DNA from: Mariniflexile maritimum | GTDB lineage: Bacteria; Bacteroidota; Bacteroidia; Flavobacteriales; Flavobacteriaceae | Assembly (NCBI RefSeq): GCF_009746565.1 | Contig: NZ_WRPN01000002.1 | Span: 124,001-188,000, forward strand | Length of the DNA stretch: 64,000 nucleotides | Direction: 5' to 3' | Position numbers and translations under genes: made by a program | Part shown: positions 17,417 to 27,073 of the stretch, piece by piece | Layout: every line of letters begins with the position of its first letter | How positions within the stretch are numbered: position 1 is the first letter of the stretch | The notes under the pieces: model-generated | What the model was told of the DNA's origin: nothing | Database searches by the model: none | The model's input: the letters and a program-made list of their open reading frames with translations, nothing else

Positions 17417-17784
17417 AATAAATATGTTAAATTATAATTCACGTATTAATAATTAGTGAATGTGAAATTATAAACAATCCCGCGCTTATTCTATGACTTT
17501 TGTTAGTTAATGAAATTAAATAAAGCGTTTTAACACTCGGTATTTTTTTGAAATGAAGTGGTAGCGCAGATGCAGGTTAATAATTGGGCAGACGCCCTAA
17601 AATGAAGCTAAGGGCAAGCCTACGGTGGCACTTGTTAATTTGTTTTGTTGAAACGTGGCAGATGCCTAATAAAAACAGTGTTTCAAAAACGAAGCTTCCC
17701 TTTTTGTTTATTGATGCGGATAAAAAAAGGAACTATCCGAATAGTTCTCAAATAGTTCCTTTTAAAAAAGTTGGTTAGTATTTT
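17417..17784. other. 368-bp gap between ferredoxin and nifJ: terminator plus unassigned remnant
   Basis: The left part (17417-17530) is AT-rich and should hold the nifJ promoter, though I see no exact TAnnTTTG box. The middle (17545-17690) is GC-richer than its surroundings and holds two small hairpins, GGGC-AGAC-GCCC (about 17586-17597) and GGCAGATGCC (about 17658-17667). A 64-codon frame on the plus strand there has no family resemblance and I do not call it. The right end holds the ferredoxin terminator. Confidence 0.5.
17725..17763 (-). terminator. Terminator of the ferredoxin gene
   Basis: Perfect 12-bp arms AAAAGGAACTAT (17725-17736) and ATAGTTCCTTTT (17752-17763). On the minus strand the hairpin is followed by seven Ts. 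It lies 22 bp past the ferredoxin stop. Confidence 0.85.
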
Positions 17785-18135
17785 TTATTCACCATGCAAC
17801 CACGCTTTCTTTTCAAGTAAAGCAGCCTCGGTTTCAATATGGTTTTCATCGATAATACAACAATCTACTGGACAAACCGAAGCGCATTGTGGCTCGTCGT
17901 GGAACCCTTTACATTCCGTACATTTATCGGGAACAATAAAATAAAATTCATCTGAAATGGGGTCGTTTTGCGCATCGGCATCCACTTCGCCACCGCTAGG
18001 GAGTTTCACGGTGCCGCTTAATGCAGTTTCATCGGCATAAGCCCACTCTTGTGCTGGTTCGTAAATTGCGTTATTTGGACACTCTGAAATGCAGGCATCA
18101 CAGTTAATACATTCGTCTGTTATAATAATGGCCAT
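17785..18135 (-). CDS. 4Fe-4S dicluster ferredoxin
   Basis: A 116-residue soluble ferredoxin. The first cluster motif is CINCDACISECPNNAI (residues 9-24). The second is split by an insertion typical of Alvin/Chromatium-type ferredoxins: CTECKGFHDEPQCASVCPVDCC (about 72-93), with the C-x2-C-x8-C-x3-C spacing. A middle acidic region (DADAQNDPISDEF) separates them and the C-terminus is helical. Likely electron acceptor for the PFOR gene that follows on the same strand after a terminator, and a possible donor to the Rnf complex; both roles are inferred from context. Transcription is probably separate from nifJ. Confidence 0.93.
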   Translation of the reverse strand: MAIIITDECINCDACISECPNNAIYEPAQEWAYADETALSGTVKLPSGGEVDADAQNDPISDEFYFIVPDKCTECKGFHDEPQCASVCPVDCCIIDENHIETEAALLEKKAWLHGE

Positions 18136-18310
18136 AATCTTTATTTTTTATTTAGTGAAGTAAAAGTAATTTCCATTTTGGAAATTAAACATGACTTTTG
18201 TCACGTTTGCCCCATAAAATGAAAAAAGTTATGGAATTAGGCGCGATTCGGCAAAAGAAACCAGCACTATAAAACCAGTTTTTTCGATGTTCTATTCCAC
18301 TAAAAAAAAG

Positions 18311-21073
18311 CTAAACCTCCTTTTCGGTAAATGGCATATTGGGATTGCAAATTTCTAAAATTAGCTGTTTTAATTCTATGGAAAAACTGTTTAGGGTTTC
18401 TGTGGTAATAAGACTCTCTTTTTTTGCGCCGTTGCCCGATTTGTCTTTTTTCGTAAACTTTAAAAAGCCGGCACTTAAATTTTTAAAAGAAACAATACCC
18501 GCTTCAACAGGCAGTTTTATTTGGCCCGAAGCGTGCATCATGTAGGCATAGGTAAGCACTTGAAAACTCTTGCTGTACTTGTTGTAGTTGGTTGTAATGT
18601 CTTCCCAATTTACAATTTCCACTAGGTTTTGGTCCACGCGCCCGGTTTTGTAATCGATAATGCGGGTTATGCCATTGTATGTGTCAACCCTATCGACCTT
18701 TCCAACCAAGGTTACCGGAAAGTTTAATTCTGGAATTTGAATATGTACTTTCAATTCTGCCTCAATATCCATTATTTTTATTTGGTTTCCGGCTTTTAAA
18801 TCGGCTATTTCCAAATCTAAAAAATTGGATACATACCTTTTGGCGATTTCAAAAATGATGAGGTTTTTGCCTTTGGTAATATCGCCTTCTTTATATTCAT
18901 TTTTAAAATGGGCGGTAACTTTGGTGTCAATTTCAGTTTTTAGTTTTTTAATGGTGTCAATGGTTAAATAAGTATTTTTTAGGGGTTTGTAAAAATCTTC
19001 TAGGGTGTTGTGCACCACGGTTCCTAAGGTATTGGCAGCAACGGTTTCCTCAATAATGTCATGTTCCTGGATTTTTAATACTTTTTGGTAATAAAAATCG
19101 ATAGGGTTTCGAATGTAGGCTGTGAGCGATGATGGTGAAAATCCTTTTTCCGCAAGTTTAATAAGTTCGTTTTGAAGGTTTTCTGTTTTTTCAATACTAA
19201 GGGGCGTTGCCACTATGCCGGGTACTACAGGAACTACGATTTGATGGTTTATATGATGAAAATTTTCAATTTCAAGTTGGGTGATAAACCTGCTTTTTTC
19301 GCCACCCGTTAGCACATCGGCCTCGGTATTGTATAAAATATGCACTTGTTTTGCACGTTGTAGCAAATGGTAAAAGTGGTAAGTGTAAACAGCATCTTTT
19401 TCTTTGTAGGTTGGTAAATTGTTTTCTAGTTTCACATCAAAAGGGATGAATGAATTGTTGCTTTTCCCTGATGGCAAAATCCCTTCATTGACCGAAGCAA
19501 TGATAACGGTTTCAAAGTCTAAAACCCGCGATTCCAACATGCCCATAATTTGCAGACCTTGCAACGGTTCGCCCTGAAAGTCGAGTGTTTCGCTGCTTAA
19601 CAATTCTTTGTAAATACTATATAGGGTTGAAATATCCTTAATATGGCCATACTCGGAATTTAAACACGATAGCTCATTGAACAATTCGTTGAACCTAAAA
19701 AGATATTCTAAAGAAAGTAAATGGCTTGTTTTGTGTTCTATTAAACTATTTTTTATGGCGATGATTAAGTTGGTACAATTTTTTAATGCCGATGCAATGG
19801 ATGTATCCCAATTTGAAAATAACAAGGAAATGGAATGCTGAGGCCTTTCAGCTATTTGGTTCAAACGCGCCACCGAAACAAATATGATGTTGTTGTTTTC
19901 TATGGTTTCAATAATTTTTGAAGCATAATCAACCCCATCAACAACCAAAAGAGGCCTGATAAATTGATGCGATACAATGTTTACCACATCTTTATAATAA
20001 AACGTATTTGTAGGGGTTTTGTGCAAATGGAACAAGGCTTCAAACAGCGACGCAAGCGGAATGGACTTTAAGGGAAACCCCATGGTAATATTTAAGGCAT
20101 CGCATTTTTCTGGAAGCGAATTAAGTATGGGTATCAATAGGTTTTCATCGCCCAAAACAATGGCCGTATTCTGTAATGTTTGGTTTTGTTCTTGTAATTT
20201 TTTCAATAAGGAACCTATGTATTTTGCTTGCCCAATATTTTTAGGGATTCCGTAAATATTTATTTGTTTTTTTTCTGCTGAATAGTGGTTAGTTGTCCAT
20301 TGAAACGGGTGATTTTTAAAATAGGGCCATGTAAACTTATGGTGTTTGGCAAATAGTGCGGCACCGTGGTTTTCGTTATTAAAAAAAATGGCATCAATAT
20401 CCCAGTAAATGTTCGCTAAATTGCTTTGAAGCAGTTTTTGGATGATAATTTCCTCACAGGTATTTAAAGCGTTAAAGCCTAAAAAAACATGCTGTTTATG
20501 GGGGTTATTTTGAATATATGCTTCTAAATTTTCAACAGCTTCTCTATAAATCAAGCCTTGGTATCCTAGTTTTTTGCTTTTTAGCAATTTGGTAAAATGG
20601 GTGTAGTATTGCGGTAAGGTTTTCCAAAAAGCGAGGTATTTTTTAACAAATTCGGTTTGATTAATTTCGGCGGCCCAATGTTTTAAGTCCTGAATGTCGC
20701 TTAAATAATTAAATATATTTATTTGGGGGATGCGGTACCTGTCAATTTCATTAAAATCTTGAAGTAATATCTGTGCCCATTTTGAAAATACATCAAAGCT
20801 ATCTGGCTCGCTGTTTTTGGTTACGAAGGTGTAAGTGTTGTAAAATTGAAAAAGCAGTTCGGTGTTTGAAACGGTTTTGAGCTCCGATAAATCTTCAACA
20901 AACTCTTCAATACTGATAATTTGGGGCGAAAACATGGTTACACCGCTTACGTTACTAAGTTGGTGTTTTAAAAAAAGGCCCGCACGTTTGCTGGGTAATA
21001 CAAAGGTAAGTTCGGATAGATTTGCATGGTTGTTTTGCAAGTCTTTTAGAACATCAAAAATAAATGTAGCCAT
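18311..21073 (-). CDS. AddB-like PD-(D/E)XK nuclease/inactivated helicase
   Basis: A 920-residue protein resembling AddB of AddAB double-strand-break repair complexes, in Bacteroidota form. The N-terminal half is a helicase-like fold without a functional Walker A (FVLPSKRAGLFLKHQL at residue 22). The C-terminal nuclease has GTVVHNTLEDFY (catalytic His region), VGKVDRVD and RIIDYKTGRV (the D-x-K residues). In B. subtilis AddB the segment before the nuclease begins with a Cys of a 4Fe-4S cluster (CP-F); here it is YIRNPIDFYY with Asn at residue 656, and no Cys triad appears at the C-terminus. So the iron-sulfur staple seems to be missing. The AddA-like gene lies 1.8 kb upstream on the same strand, with ompA between. 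Confidence 0.85.
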   Translation of the reverse strand: MATFIFDVLKDLQNNHANLSELTFVLPSKRAGLFLKHQLSNVSGVTMFSPQIISIEEFVEDLSELKTVSNTELLFQFYNTYTFVTKNSEPDSFDVFSKWAQILLQDFNEIDRYRIPQINIFNYLSDIQDLKHWAAEINQTEFVKKYLAFWKTLPQYYTHFTKLLKSKKLGYQGLIYREAVENLEAYIQNNPHKQHVFLGFNALNTCEEIIIQKLLQSNLANIYWDIDAIFFNNENHGAALFAKHHKFTWPYFKNHPFQWTTNHYSAEKKQINIYGIPKNIGQAKYIGSLLKKLQEQNQTLQNTAIVLGDENLLIPILNSLPEKCDALNITMGFPLKSIPLASLFEALFHLHKTPTNTFYYKDVVNIVSHQFIRPLLVVDGVDYASKIIETIENNNIIFVSVARLNQIAERPQHSISLLFSNWDTSIASALKNCTNLIIAIKNSLIEHKTSHLLSLEYLFRFNELFNELSCLNSEYGHIKDISTLYSIYKELLSSETLDFQGEPLQGLQIMGMLESRVLDFETVIIASVNEGILPSGKSNNSFIPFDVKLENNLPTYKEKDAVYTYHFYHLLQRAKQVHILYNTEADVLTGGEKSRFITQLEIENFHHINHQIVVPVVPGIVATPLSIEKTENLQNELIKLAEKGFSPSSLTAYIRNPIDFYYQKVLKIQEHDIIEETVAANTLGTVVHNTLEDFYKPLKNTYLTIDTIKKLKTEIDTKVTAHFKNEYKEGDITKGKNLIIFEIAKRYVSNFLDLEIADLKAGNQIKIMDIEAELKVHIQIPELNFPVTLVGKVDRVDTYNGITRIIDYKTGRVDQNLVEIVNWEDITTNYNKYSKSFQVLTYAYMMHASGQIKLPVEAGIVSFKNLSAGFLKFTKKDKSGNGAKKESLITTETLNSFSIELKQLILEICNPNMPFTEKEV

Positions 21074-21086
21074 GGTATAAAAATAA

Positions 21087-21114
21087 AAAACGCTTCGGAT
21101 TTCCGAAGCGTTTT
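21087..21114 (-). terminator. Terminator of ompA
   Basis: Perfect 12-bp arms AAAACGCTTCGG (21087-21098) and CCGAAGCGTTTT (21103-21114) with a four-base ATTT loop and a T-run on the minus strand. It lies between the ompA stop (21146) and the addB-like start (21073), so addB needs readthrough or a promoter within or beyond it. Confidence 0.9.
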
Positions 21115-21145
21115 AAACTTATTTATTTAAAATTAACCAGCTTAA

Positions 21146-22495
21146 TTATTTAGCTAAGTTAATTTCAACACGTCTGTTGTTAGCTCTACCTTTGCTAGTG
21201 TTGTTGGTGTCTATTGGTTTAGACTCACCGTAACCCATTGAAGATAATCTGAAAGCATCAATACCATTATCAATTAAGTATTTTTTAACAGCATCAGCTC
21301 TAGCAGACGATAATTCTTGATTTAATTTATCGCTACCTACACTATCAGTATGGCCTTCAACTGTGAATTTAGAGTTAGGATACTCATTAAGAATTTTAAT
21401 GATATCACCTAAAACAGTTGCAGATTGCTTTTTGATAGTTGATTTACCAGTATCAAATAAAATGGTTTTAGCATAAGCATTTAAAGATTTTTGAACCTCA
21501 TCAGATACTTCTGGGCAACCATTGTTTGCAACAGTACCTTTTACAGAAGGACATTTATCGTCTTTGTCTAATACACCGTCACCATCGGTATCTGGCCAAG
21601 GACAACCTTTGTTTGCAGCAGGACCAGCAGTGTTAGGACATTTATCATCAGCATCAGTTACACCATCGCCGTCAGCATCTGGACAACCAGCTAAAGCTTT
21701 TAAACCAGCAACGGTTGGACATTTGTCATCTTTATCAGCAACACCGTCGCCGTCTGTATCAGGACATCCGTTTAGTTCAGCTAAACCAGCTTCGTTTGGA
21801 CAAGAGTCTTTGCTATCTTCAATACCATCGCCATCTGTGTCAGGGCATCCGTTGAATGCAGCGATACCTTTCACGTCTGGACAAGCATCATCTTTGTCGA
21901 AAATGCCATCACCATCTGTATCAGTACCACCAAATTTGATAGAGATACCAGCAGTATGTTGGAAATGTGTATCTAAATAATCTTCAAACGCATGTTTGTA
22001 AGAAGTTTGTAATGTTAAACCAATGTTGTCGTTAAACCAAATGTTTAAACCTACTGTACCGTTTAAAGTACCAGCACCAATTTCATCAATCCAAGTGTAA
22101 CCACCACCTACACCTAAATAAGGGTCGATAGTTGTTCCTTCTAAAAAGTTGTATTTAATGGTTCCATCAACACCGTAGTAAGATAAATCACCAACGCCTG
22201 TTGTTCCGTTCCAGTTATCAATTTTATTTAAAGAACCTGCTACTCCAAAAGAGAAACCGCTATTCAAATATTTAGACACGGAAATAGATGATAATGAAGG
22301 TAAGATGTTCCAGTGATCGCTCACGTTAAAGAAATCAGAAAAAATACCACCTACTTCATCTGTTGGGTAATTGTCAACCGCGTTTGTGGCAATAGTAATT
22401 TGCCATGGGTTGTTCTTGTCTTGCGCATTAGCGTTGCTATAACCAAGTACAAGCAACATAGCGAACAATAATCTGCTAAGATTTTTCATATTCAA
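21146..22495 (-). CDS. OmpA-family outer-membrane porin with thrombospondin type 3 repeats
   Basis: A 449-residue outer-membrane protein. Residues 1-24 are a signal peptide ([16 protein letters not shown]). Residues about 30-190 form a beta barrel. From about 193 to 325 come five calcium-binding TSP3 repeats, each with a DTDGDGI/V acidic motif and a Cys-Pro (ACPDVKG, SCPNEAG, KCPTVAG, KCPNTAG, KCPSVKG). The C-terminal 115 residues are the OmpA peptidoglycan-binding domain ([46 protein letters not shown]). It links outer membrane and cell wall and is usually very abundant in this family, in line with the strong promoter at 22525-22555 and perfect terminator. Confidence 0.95.
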   Translation of the reverse strand: MNMKNLSRLLFAMLLVLGYSNANAQDKNNPWQITIATNAVDNYPTDEVGGIFSDFFNVSDHWNILPSLSSISVSKYLNSGFSFGVAGSLNKIDNWNGTTGVGDLSYYGVDGTIKYNFLEGTTIDPYLGVGGGYTWIDEIGAGTLNGTVGLNIWFNDNIGLTLQTSYKHAFEDYLDTHFQHTAGISIKFGGTDTDGDGIFDKDDACPDVKGIAAFNGCPDTDGDGIEDSKDSCPNEAGLAELNGCPDTDGDGVADKDDKCPTVAGLKALAGCPDADGDGVTDADDKCPNTAGPAANKGCPWPDTDGDGVLDKDDKCPSVKGTVANNGCPEVSDEVQKSLNAYAKTILFDTGKSTIKKQSATVLGDIIKILNEYPNSKFTVEGHTDSVGSDKLNQELSSARADAVKKYLIDNGIDAFRLSSMGYGESKPIDTNNTSKGRANNRRVEINLAK

Positions 22496-22524
22496 AAGTT
22501 TAATTTTTAAGTGTTAATTGTAAA

Positions 22525-22555
22525 CAAAAGTAAGTTGTTAAATTTTATTAACAAA
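22525..22555 (-). promoter_or_regulatory. Canonical Bacteroidota promoter of ompA
   Basis: Read on the minus strand: TTTG (22555-22552), 19 bp, then TACTTTTG (22532-22525), a full match to TTTG-N19-TAnnTTTG. It predicts a short leader of about 20 nt to the ATG at 22495. The rest of the 343-bp gap up to the AddA-like gene (22556-22838) shows nothing else I can name. Confidence 0.75.
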
Positions 22556-22838
22556 GACAAATATATAAAAAAATTGAATATTTCGTTGTTTCATCAGTAT
22601 TTCAGAATGATTTTACATAATTTCAGTAAAATTTTATATAATATCCATCAATTTATCAACTTACGTCGATGCTAGAAACGCATCATTCTCACATATTCTA
22701 TTGTGTTAGCGCACTTTTTTACACGTATTCTCGTATTTTTTTTCGGGCTTTATACGAATTAGGAAGCCAAAAAACATAAAAACCTTCTTTCAAAAACTAC
22801 GCGATGGGGATTGGGGTTGTTGGGCAATTGCCGTTTGG

Positions 22839-25800
22839 TCACCGTTCTTTTACCAAAACAGCTTCATTTATATACACAAGCATTTTTTTTGTAACGCGAA
22901 TGTTCATATCCAAAAGCACATCTTGGTACGATTGAAGCTGTTGTTCATGGTTCCTGTCTTGCATACCCGTTTTATAGTCAATAATAACCGCTTCATTGTT
23001 GGTTACAAAAACCACTCTGTCGGGTCTTAAAATAAGGCCTTCTTTTGAAATGATGTCCCGTTCATTATAAACCGTTAGGTTTTCGTGGTAATACATGCAA
23101 AGCGCTGGGTGGGTAACAATTTGTGTAACTATTTCCGTTAGCTTTTTGGCTTGATCGGTAGTAATGATGGCGTTGGCCAGATAATCGGTTATTGCAAGTT
23201 CAACATCGTTTTTGGTGATTATTTTTGCCATGATATTATGGATGAGATTTCCTTTTTCAAGCGCTTCTTCTTTACTGGTATCCCATAGCATCGCCGATTT
23301 GGTAACCACCTTTATATTATGGCTTTCTTTTGAAGTGGAAATAAATTCTGTTTGAACCGTAGGTTCCGTGGAAGCTTTTTTTGGTGCATTGGGTCGTTTT
23401 TGGCTTCCGAAGGTGTAGGTGGTTTGCAAATCGTTCCACATCCCTAAGTGTTTAAGATAATTTATTAATAAACCTGAATATTTTTTGAAGGTTACGGTGC
23501 CATTTGAAGCCGTTTCGGTTGATGAAATGATGTAAAGCTGTTCAACGGCACGTGTGAGCACTACATATAATAGGTTGATATTGTCCAGTTCTTGTTCCGA
23601 TTTGTGCGTGTTGAAAATTTCAAGGCCCGCAGCGCCAAAATGTTCAAAATCCTTATTAAAATCCAATAAAGTATGCGAAAACCCATTATATACCTCTTTA
23701 TTTATAGGAAACCATTCCTTGGCCTCCATTTTTTTGTAGATGTCCAAATCGGCATACGGGAAAATAACCACCGGAAACTCCAAGCCTTTCGATTTGTGGA
23801 TGGTCATTATTTGAACGGCATCTTGCCCAATGGGCGATACAATGCTTAAACTGTCTTTTTTCTTATCAAAATAATCTAAAAAACCGGCAATGTCCGAGCC
23901 TTTTTTTTGCGAAAAATCTAAAACAACATCTAAATAAAATTGCACGTAGGCATTCGATTTTTCAACCAAACAAAAACTTCTTACAATGGTTTCGGACAAA
24001 TCAAATAAGGGCAATTGTAATAATTGATGCATATTTACCTGGATTCCAAACGCTTCAAAACTTTTAAATAGTTGCGGTGCTGTTAGGTTTATATGGCTGC
24101 TGAAAAAATCGTGCTTGTTTTCAACATTAAATTTTGAGGCCAAAAAACTTAAAACCGCTATTTTAATTTCATTGTTTTTTGGCTGAATTAACAACGCTAA
24201 AACCTGGGTTACAAACACCACTTCGGGTGCGTTGCAAAGAAGCAGGGTTTCAGAAGAAATAATAGGAATGTTGTTCTGGTTTAAGTAATTGGCAATGGCA
24301 ACGCCTTCCTTTTTTTTGCGAACCAACACGCATATTTCTTGAAGCGAAATACCATTTTCTTTACATTGATGAATGGTATCGAGAACCGACTTGCAGAACG
24401 CGGCATCCCTATCGTCCTCTTTTTCTATATTCAAAAAGGATATTTCAACGTAGCCCTTTTCGGTTTTGCTAATGGTTTGAGGCGCATTTTCATAAAGGTT
24501 TTTGTAGGCATCTTTTCCAAAAACTTGGGAGGCGATAAAGTGAAAGAAGCCATTGTTAAAAGTTACAACTTCTTGAAAGCTTCTAAAGTTAGCTTCTAAA
24601 TTTTCAACAGTGGCTTCCAAAGCGGGGAAAGGGCTCGATTTTTTGTTAAACAAATCGATAAACTGTTCGGCCTTACCACCGCGCCACCGGTAAATAGCTT
24701 GTTTTGCATCGCCTACTAGCATGCTGCTCCCGTTTTCAGAAGCAAGGGAATTATCCAACAAGGGTATTAAATTTTCCCATTGCATCTGTGATGTGTCTTG
24801 AAACTCATCAATAAAATAATGCTTGAATTTTTCGCCTAGGCGTTCGTATATAAAAGGCGTGGGCTGATTTTTTATTTGGTTGCTAATAATGCTGTTGAAT
24901 TCTGAAATAAGCATTTTGTTTTGCTCCATTTTCAGGCTTTGCAATTCGTTGTTAATGGCGTTTAAAACCGAAAGTGGCGTGGTATTTTTGTAAATAGCTT
25001 TTAAAAGTTTAAGATGGAAAACGGCCTGCATGGTTAAGTTGAAAGCCGATGCTATTTGTGGTTGCAACTGTTCGATTGTTGCAGCAATTTGAGGCGATAC
25101 GCGTTTTGGGTACAATGTGCTGTTTTCTAGGTCTTCTTGCCATTTGTTGCCAAAAGTGACCTCAAAATTTTTCTCGGCTAATTTATTGAAGTGTTTTGGT
25201 AAATAGCCTGAAGAAAAATCGTTGAACTCCAATTGGGCTTCTTTAAATAAGTTCAATATGTTTTGCGCGGTTTCAACAATATGGTTTTCCAGCGCCGCCA
25301 TCTCTTTTTTTAGTTGGGTTTTTAGTGCTTTAAAATCGTTTAAGGTCTTATCCTTTAAGGTGTTAATGTATGGAATATCGTTTTCATTGGTAAGCAGTTT
25401 CGCGATTTTGTTAAAATCGAAAGCAACATCCCAACTCTTATCGTCGTCGGCTTTTTCAATAGCAAAATCTACCAATACTTTTGTTAAGGCAGCATCGGTT
25501 CCTGCTTTGGCTATTAGGCTGTCCACGGCTTCGGTTAATAAGGCGTCTTGGTCCAATTCCACTTCAAAATTTAAAGGCAAGCGCAAATCGTGGGCAAAGG
25601 TTCGTATTATTTTATGTGTAAAACCATCAATGGTAGAAATATCAAAGGCAGCATAATTATGTAAAATGGTGTTCAATAAAATGCCCGATTTCTTATGTGC
25701 TTCCTCAGGAGTTATGTTTAATTCGGCACAAATGGTTTCAAACATCGGGTCTTGTTGTACCAAAATAGCCTTATCGGAAAAACTTTTGAGCATCTTGATT

Positions 25801-25976
25801 ATGCGCTCTTTCATTTCGGCCACTGCCTTATTGGTAAAGGTTATGGCCAGAATGCGCTTAAACTGTTCCGTATTGTTGGATTGAAGCAGAATTTTAAGGT
25901 AGGCCTTTACCAGCGTAAAGGTTTTTCCGCTACCAGCAGAAGCATTATAGATTGTAAAAGAGGGCGATTTAAGCAT
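22839..25976 (-). CDS. AddA-like UvrD-family helicase-nuclease
   Basis: A protein of about 1045 residues combining an SF1A helicase and a PD-(D/E)XK nuclease, as in AddA/RecB. Walker A is YNASAGSGKTFTLVKAYL (residue 9 on), motif II IDEFQDTSQMQW, motif III VGDAKQAIYRWRGGKAEQ, motif V MTIHKSKGLEFPVVIFPYAD, motif VI LLYVVLTRAVEQLYI. The nuclease end has EKGNLIHNIM, RPDRVVFV, IIDYKTG and QLQSYQDVL. The frame is open to 26075, but the ATG at 25976 (MLKSPSFTIYNA) puts the P-loop at the usual place, and the extra 33 residues have no family match. Expected to work with the AddB-like protein in end resection. Confidence 0.92.
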   Translation of the reverse strand: MLKSPSFTIYNASAGSGKTFTLVKAYLKILLQSNNTEQFKRILAITFTNKAVAEMKERIIKMLKSFSDKAILVQQDPMFETICAELNITPEEAHKKSGILLNTILHNYAAFDISTIDGFTHKIIRTFAHDLRLPLNFEVELDQDALLTEAVDSLIAKAGTDAALTKVLVDFAIEKADDDKSWDVAFDFNKIAKLLTNENDIPYINTLKDKTLNDFKALKTQLKKEMAALENHIVETAQNILNLFKEAQLEFNDFSSGYLPKHFNKLAEKNFEVTFGNKWQEDLENSTLYPKRVSPQIAATIEQLQPQIASAFNLTMQAVFHLKLLKAIYKNTTPLSVLNAINNELQSLKMEQNKMLISEFNSIISNQIKNQPTPFIYERLGEKFKHYFIDEFQDTSQMQWENLIPLLDNSLASENGSSMLVGDAKQAIYRWRGGKAEQFIDLFNKKSSPFPALEATVENLEANFRSFQEVVTFNNGFFHFIASQVFGKDAYKNLYENAPQTISKTEKGYVEISFLNIEKEDDRDAAFCKSVLDTIHQCKENGISLQEICVLVRKKKEGVAIANYLNQNNIPIISSETLLLCNAPEVVFVTQVLALLIQPKNNEIKIAVLSFLASKFNVENKHDFFSSHINLTAPQLFKSFEAFGIQVNMHQLLQLPLFDLSETIVRSFCLVEKSNAYVQFYLDVVLDFSQKKGSDIAGFLDYFDKKKDSLSIVSPIGQDAVQIMTIHKSKGLEFPVVIFPYADLDIYKKMEAKEWFPINKEVYNGFSHTLLDFNKDFEHFGAAGLEIFNTHKSEQELDNINLLYVVLTRAVEQLYIISSTETASNGTVTFKKYSGLLINYLKHLGMWNDLQTTYTFGSQKRPNAPKKASTEPTVQTEFISTSKESHNIKVVTKSAMLWDTSKEEALEKGNLIHNIMAKIITKNDVELAITDYLANAIITTDQAKKLTEIVTQIVTHPALCMYYHENLTVYNERDIISKEGLILRPDRVVFVTNNEAVIIDYKTGMQDRNHEQQLQSYQDVLLDMNIRVTKKMLVYINEAVLVKER

Positions 25977-26059
25977 ATAATTAAAAATTTCGCATACAAG
26001 ATAAAAACTATTGATGGCTTGATAACTATTAATTATTTTTAATTGAGGGCATTTATGCG

Positions 26060-26067
26060 TAAATTTG
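26060..26067 (+). promoter_or_regulatory. Candidate -7 box of the superoxide dismutase gene
   Basis: TAAATTTG fits TAnnTTTG, about 40 bp before the ATG at 26107. A TTG lies at 26043-26045, but the spacing (14 bp) is shorter than usual. Confidence 0.45.
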
Positions 26068-26106
26068 AAAAACAAATAAATACTAATATATAAAAAACAA
26101 AGAATT

Positions 26107-26715
26107 ATGGCTTTTGAATTACCGAAATTAGGATATGCTTATGATGCCTTAGAGCCTCATATCGACGCGCGCACCATGGAAATACATCATACAAAACACC
26201 ACCAAGGTTATACCAATAATTTGAATACAGCTATAGAAGGAACCGATTTAGACGGAAAATCCATTGAAGCGATTCTTAAAAACCTGGACATGAACAACGC
26301 CGCTGTTAGAAATAATGGTGGAGGATTTTACAACCATTCCTTATTTTGGAACGTAATGAACCCTGAAGGGAAAGGACGGCTTTCGGGCGATTTAAAAGAT
26401 GCTATTGAAGCGGCTTTTGGCTCGGTTGATGCTTTTAAAGAGGCGTTTAGTAAAGCAGCCGCCACACGTTTTGGCTCTGGTTGGGCTTGGTTGTGCGTGC
26501 ACAAAGGCGGAAAGGTAGAAGTTTGCTCGTCGCCAAACCAAGATAACCCGTTAATGCCGGGAGTTGGTTGCGGTGGCACGCCCATTTTGGGTCTTGATGT
26601 ATGGGAACATGCATATTACTTGCACTACCAAAACCGTCGTCCGGATTATATCAGCGCATTTTTTAATGTGATAAACTGGAACGAAGTTGAAAAACGCTAT
26701 GCTGAAGCGAAATAA
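26107..26715 (+). CDS. Superoxide dismutase, Mn-type of the Fe/Mn family
   Basis: A 202-residue cytosolic enzyme that dismutates superoxide to oxygen and peroxide. Metal ligands are visible: His in [15 protein letters not shown] (about 27), His in [14 protein letters not shown] (about 77), and the [11 protein letters not shown] block (Asp and His near 165-169). The outer-sphere Gln sits in PNQDNPLM, the position used by Mn-type enzymes, which points to Mn rather than Fe, though cambialistic behaviour cannot be excluded. No signal peptide. Single-gene unit with its own terminator. Confidence 0.95.
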   Translation: MAFELPKLGYAYDALEPHIDARTMEIHHTKHHQGYTNNLNTAIEGTDLDGKSIEAILKNLDMNNAAVRNNGGGFYNHSLFWNVMNPEGKGRLSGDLKDAIEAAFGSVDAFKEAFSKAAATRFGSGWAWLCVHKGGKVEVCSSPNQDNPLMPGVGCGGTPILGLDVWEHAYYLHYQNRRPDYISAFFNVINWNEVEKRYAEAK

Positions 26716-26738
26716 TACGGTTTAGCTTTTTAATAACA

Positions 26739-26771
26739 AATCGTCCGGTTTTCCCTGGGCGATTTTTTTTT
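26739..26771 (+). terminator. Terminator of the superoxide dismutase gene
   Basis: AATCGTCC (26739-26746) pairs with GGGCGATT (26757-26764), one G-T pair, followed by a run of nine Ts. Confidence 0.8.
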
Positions 26772-26797
26772 GGCAAATCCGAAAAGTTTTTTAAATG

Positions 26798-26825
26798 AAA
26801 AAGGTGAACTCTCGTTCACCTTTTT
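26798..26825. terminator. Second hairpin terminator, probably for hepT on the minus strand
   Basis: Perfect 12-bp arms AAAAAGGTGAAC and GTTCACCTTTTT with a TCTC loop. It works on either strand. The rest of the 358-bp gap between sod and hepT (26826-27073) is AT-rich with nothing else recognisable. Confidence 0.7.
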
Positions 26826-27073
26826 GCCCCAAATCTACCATAAACTTAACCTACTTATGTTATGGTGGAACAAATATATGTTGATTGAAAGCTTGTGAAA
26901 AATATTTTAGCCAAACGGCTTATATTTTGGCTTAAGCGGATTTTATGGATTAAAAGCGTGTGAAAACAATATTTTTTTGCACTTTAGTTAGCCTTATAAG
27001 ACAAAACACAGCCATAGGATCCTATAAAATTTTCTTTCGGTATTTTAAAATAGATAGGAGCTTTAATGTGGGC

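Noticed and set aside
17584-17778. 64-codon frame upstream of nifJ
   Set aside because: No family text; it runs into the ferredoxin terminator.
21522-21980. Plus-strand frame antisense to the OmpA calcium repeats
   Set aside because: Its Pro/Ser repeats are the mirror of the DTDGDG repeats; no independent signal.
25977-26075. 33-residue extension of the AddA-like protein
   Set aside because: P-loop placement and the lack of family text favour ATG 25976.
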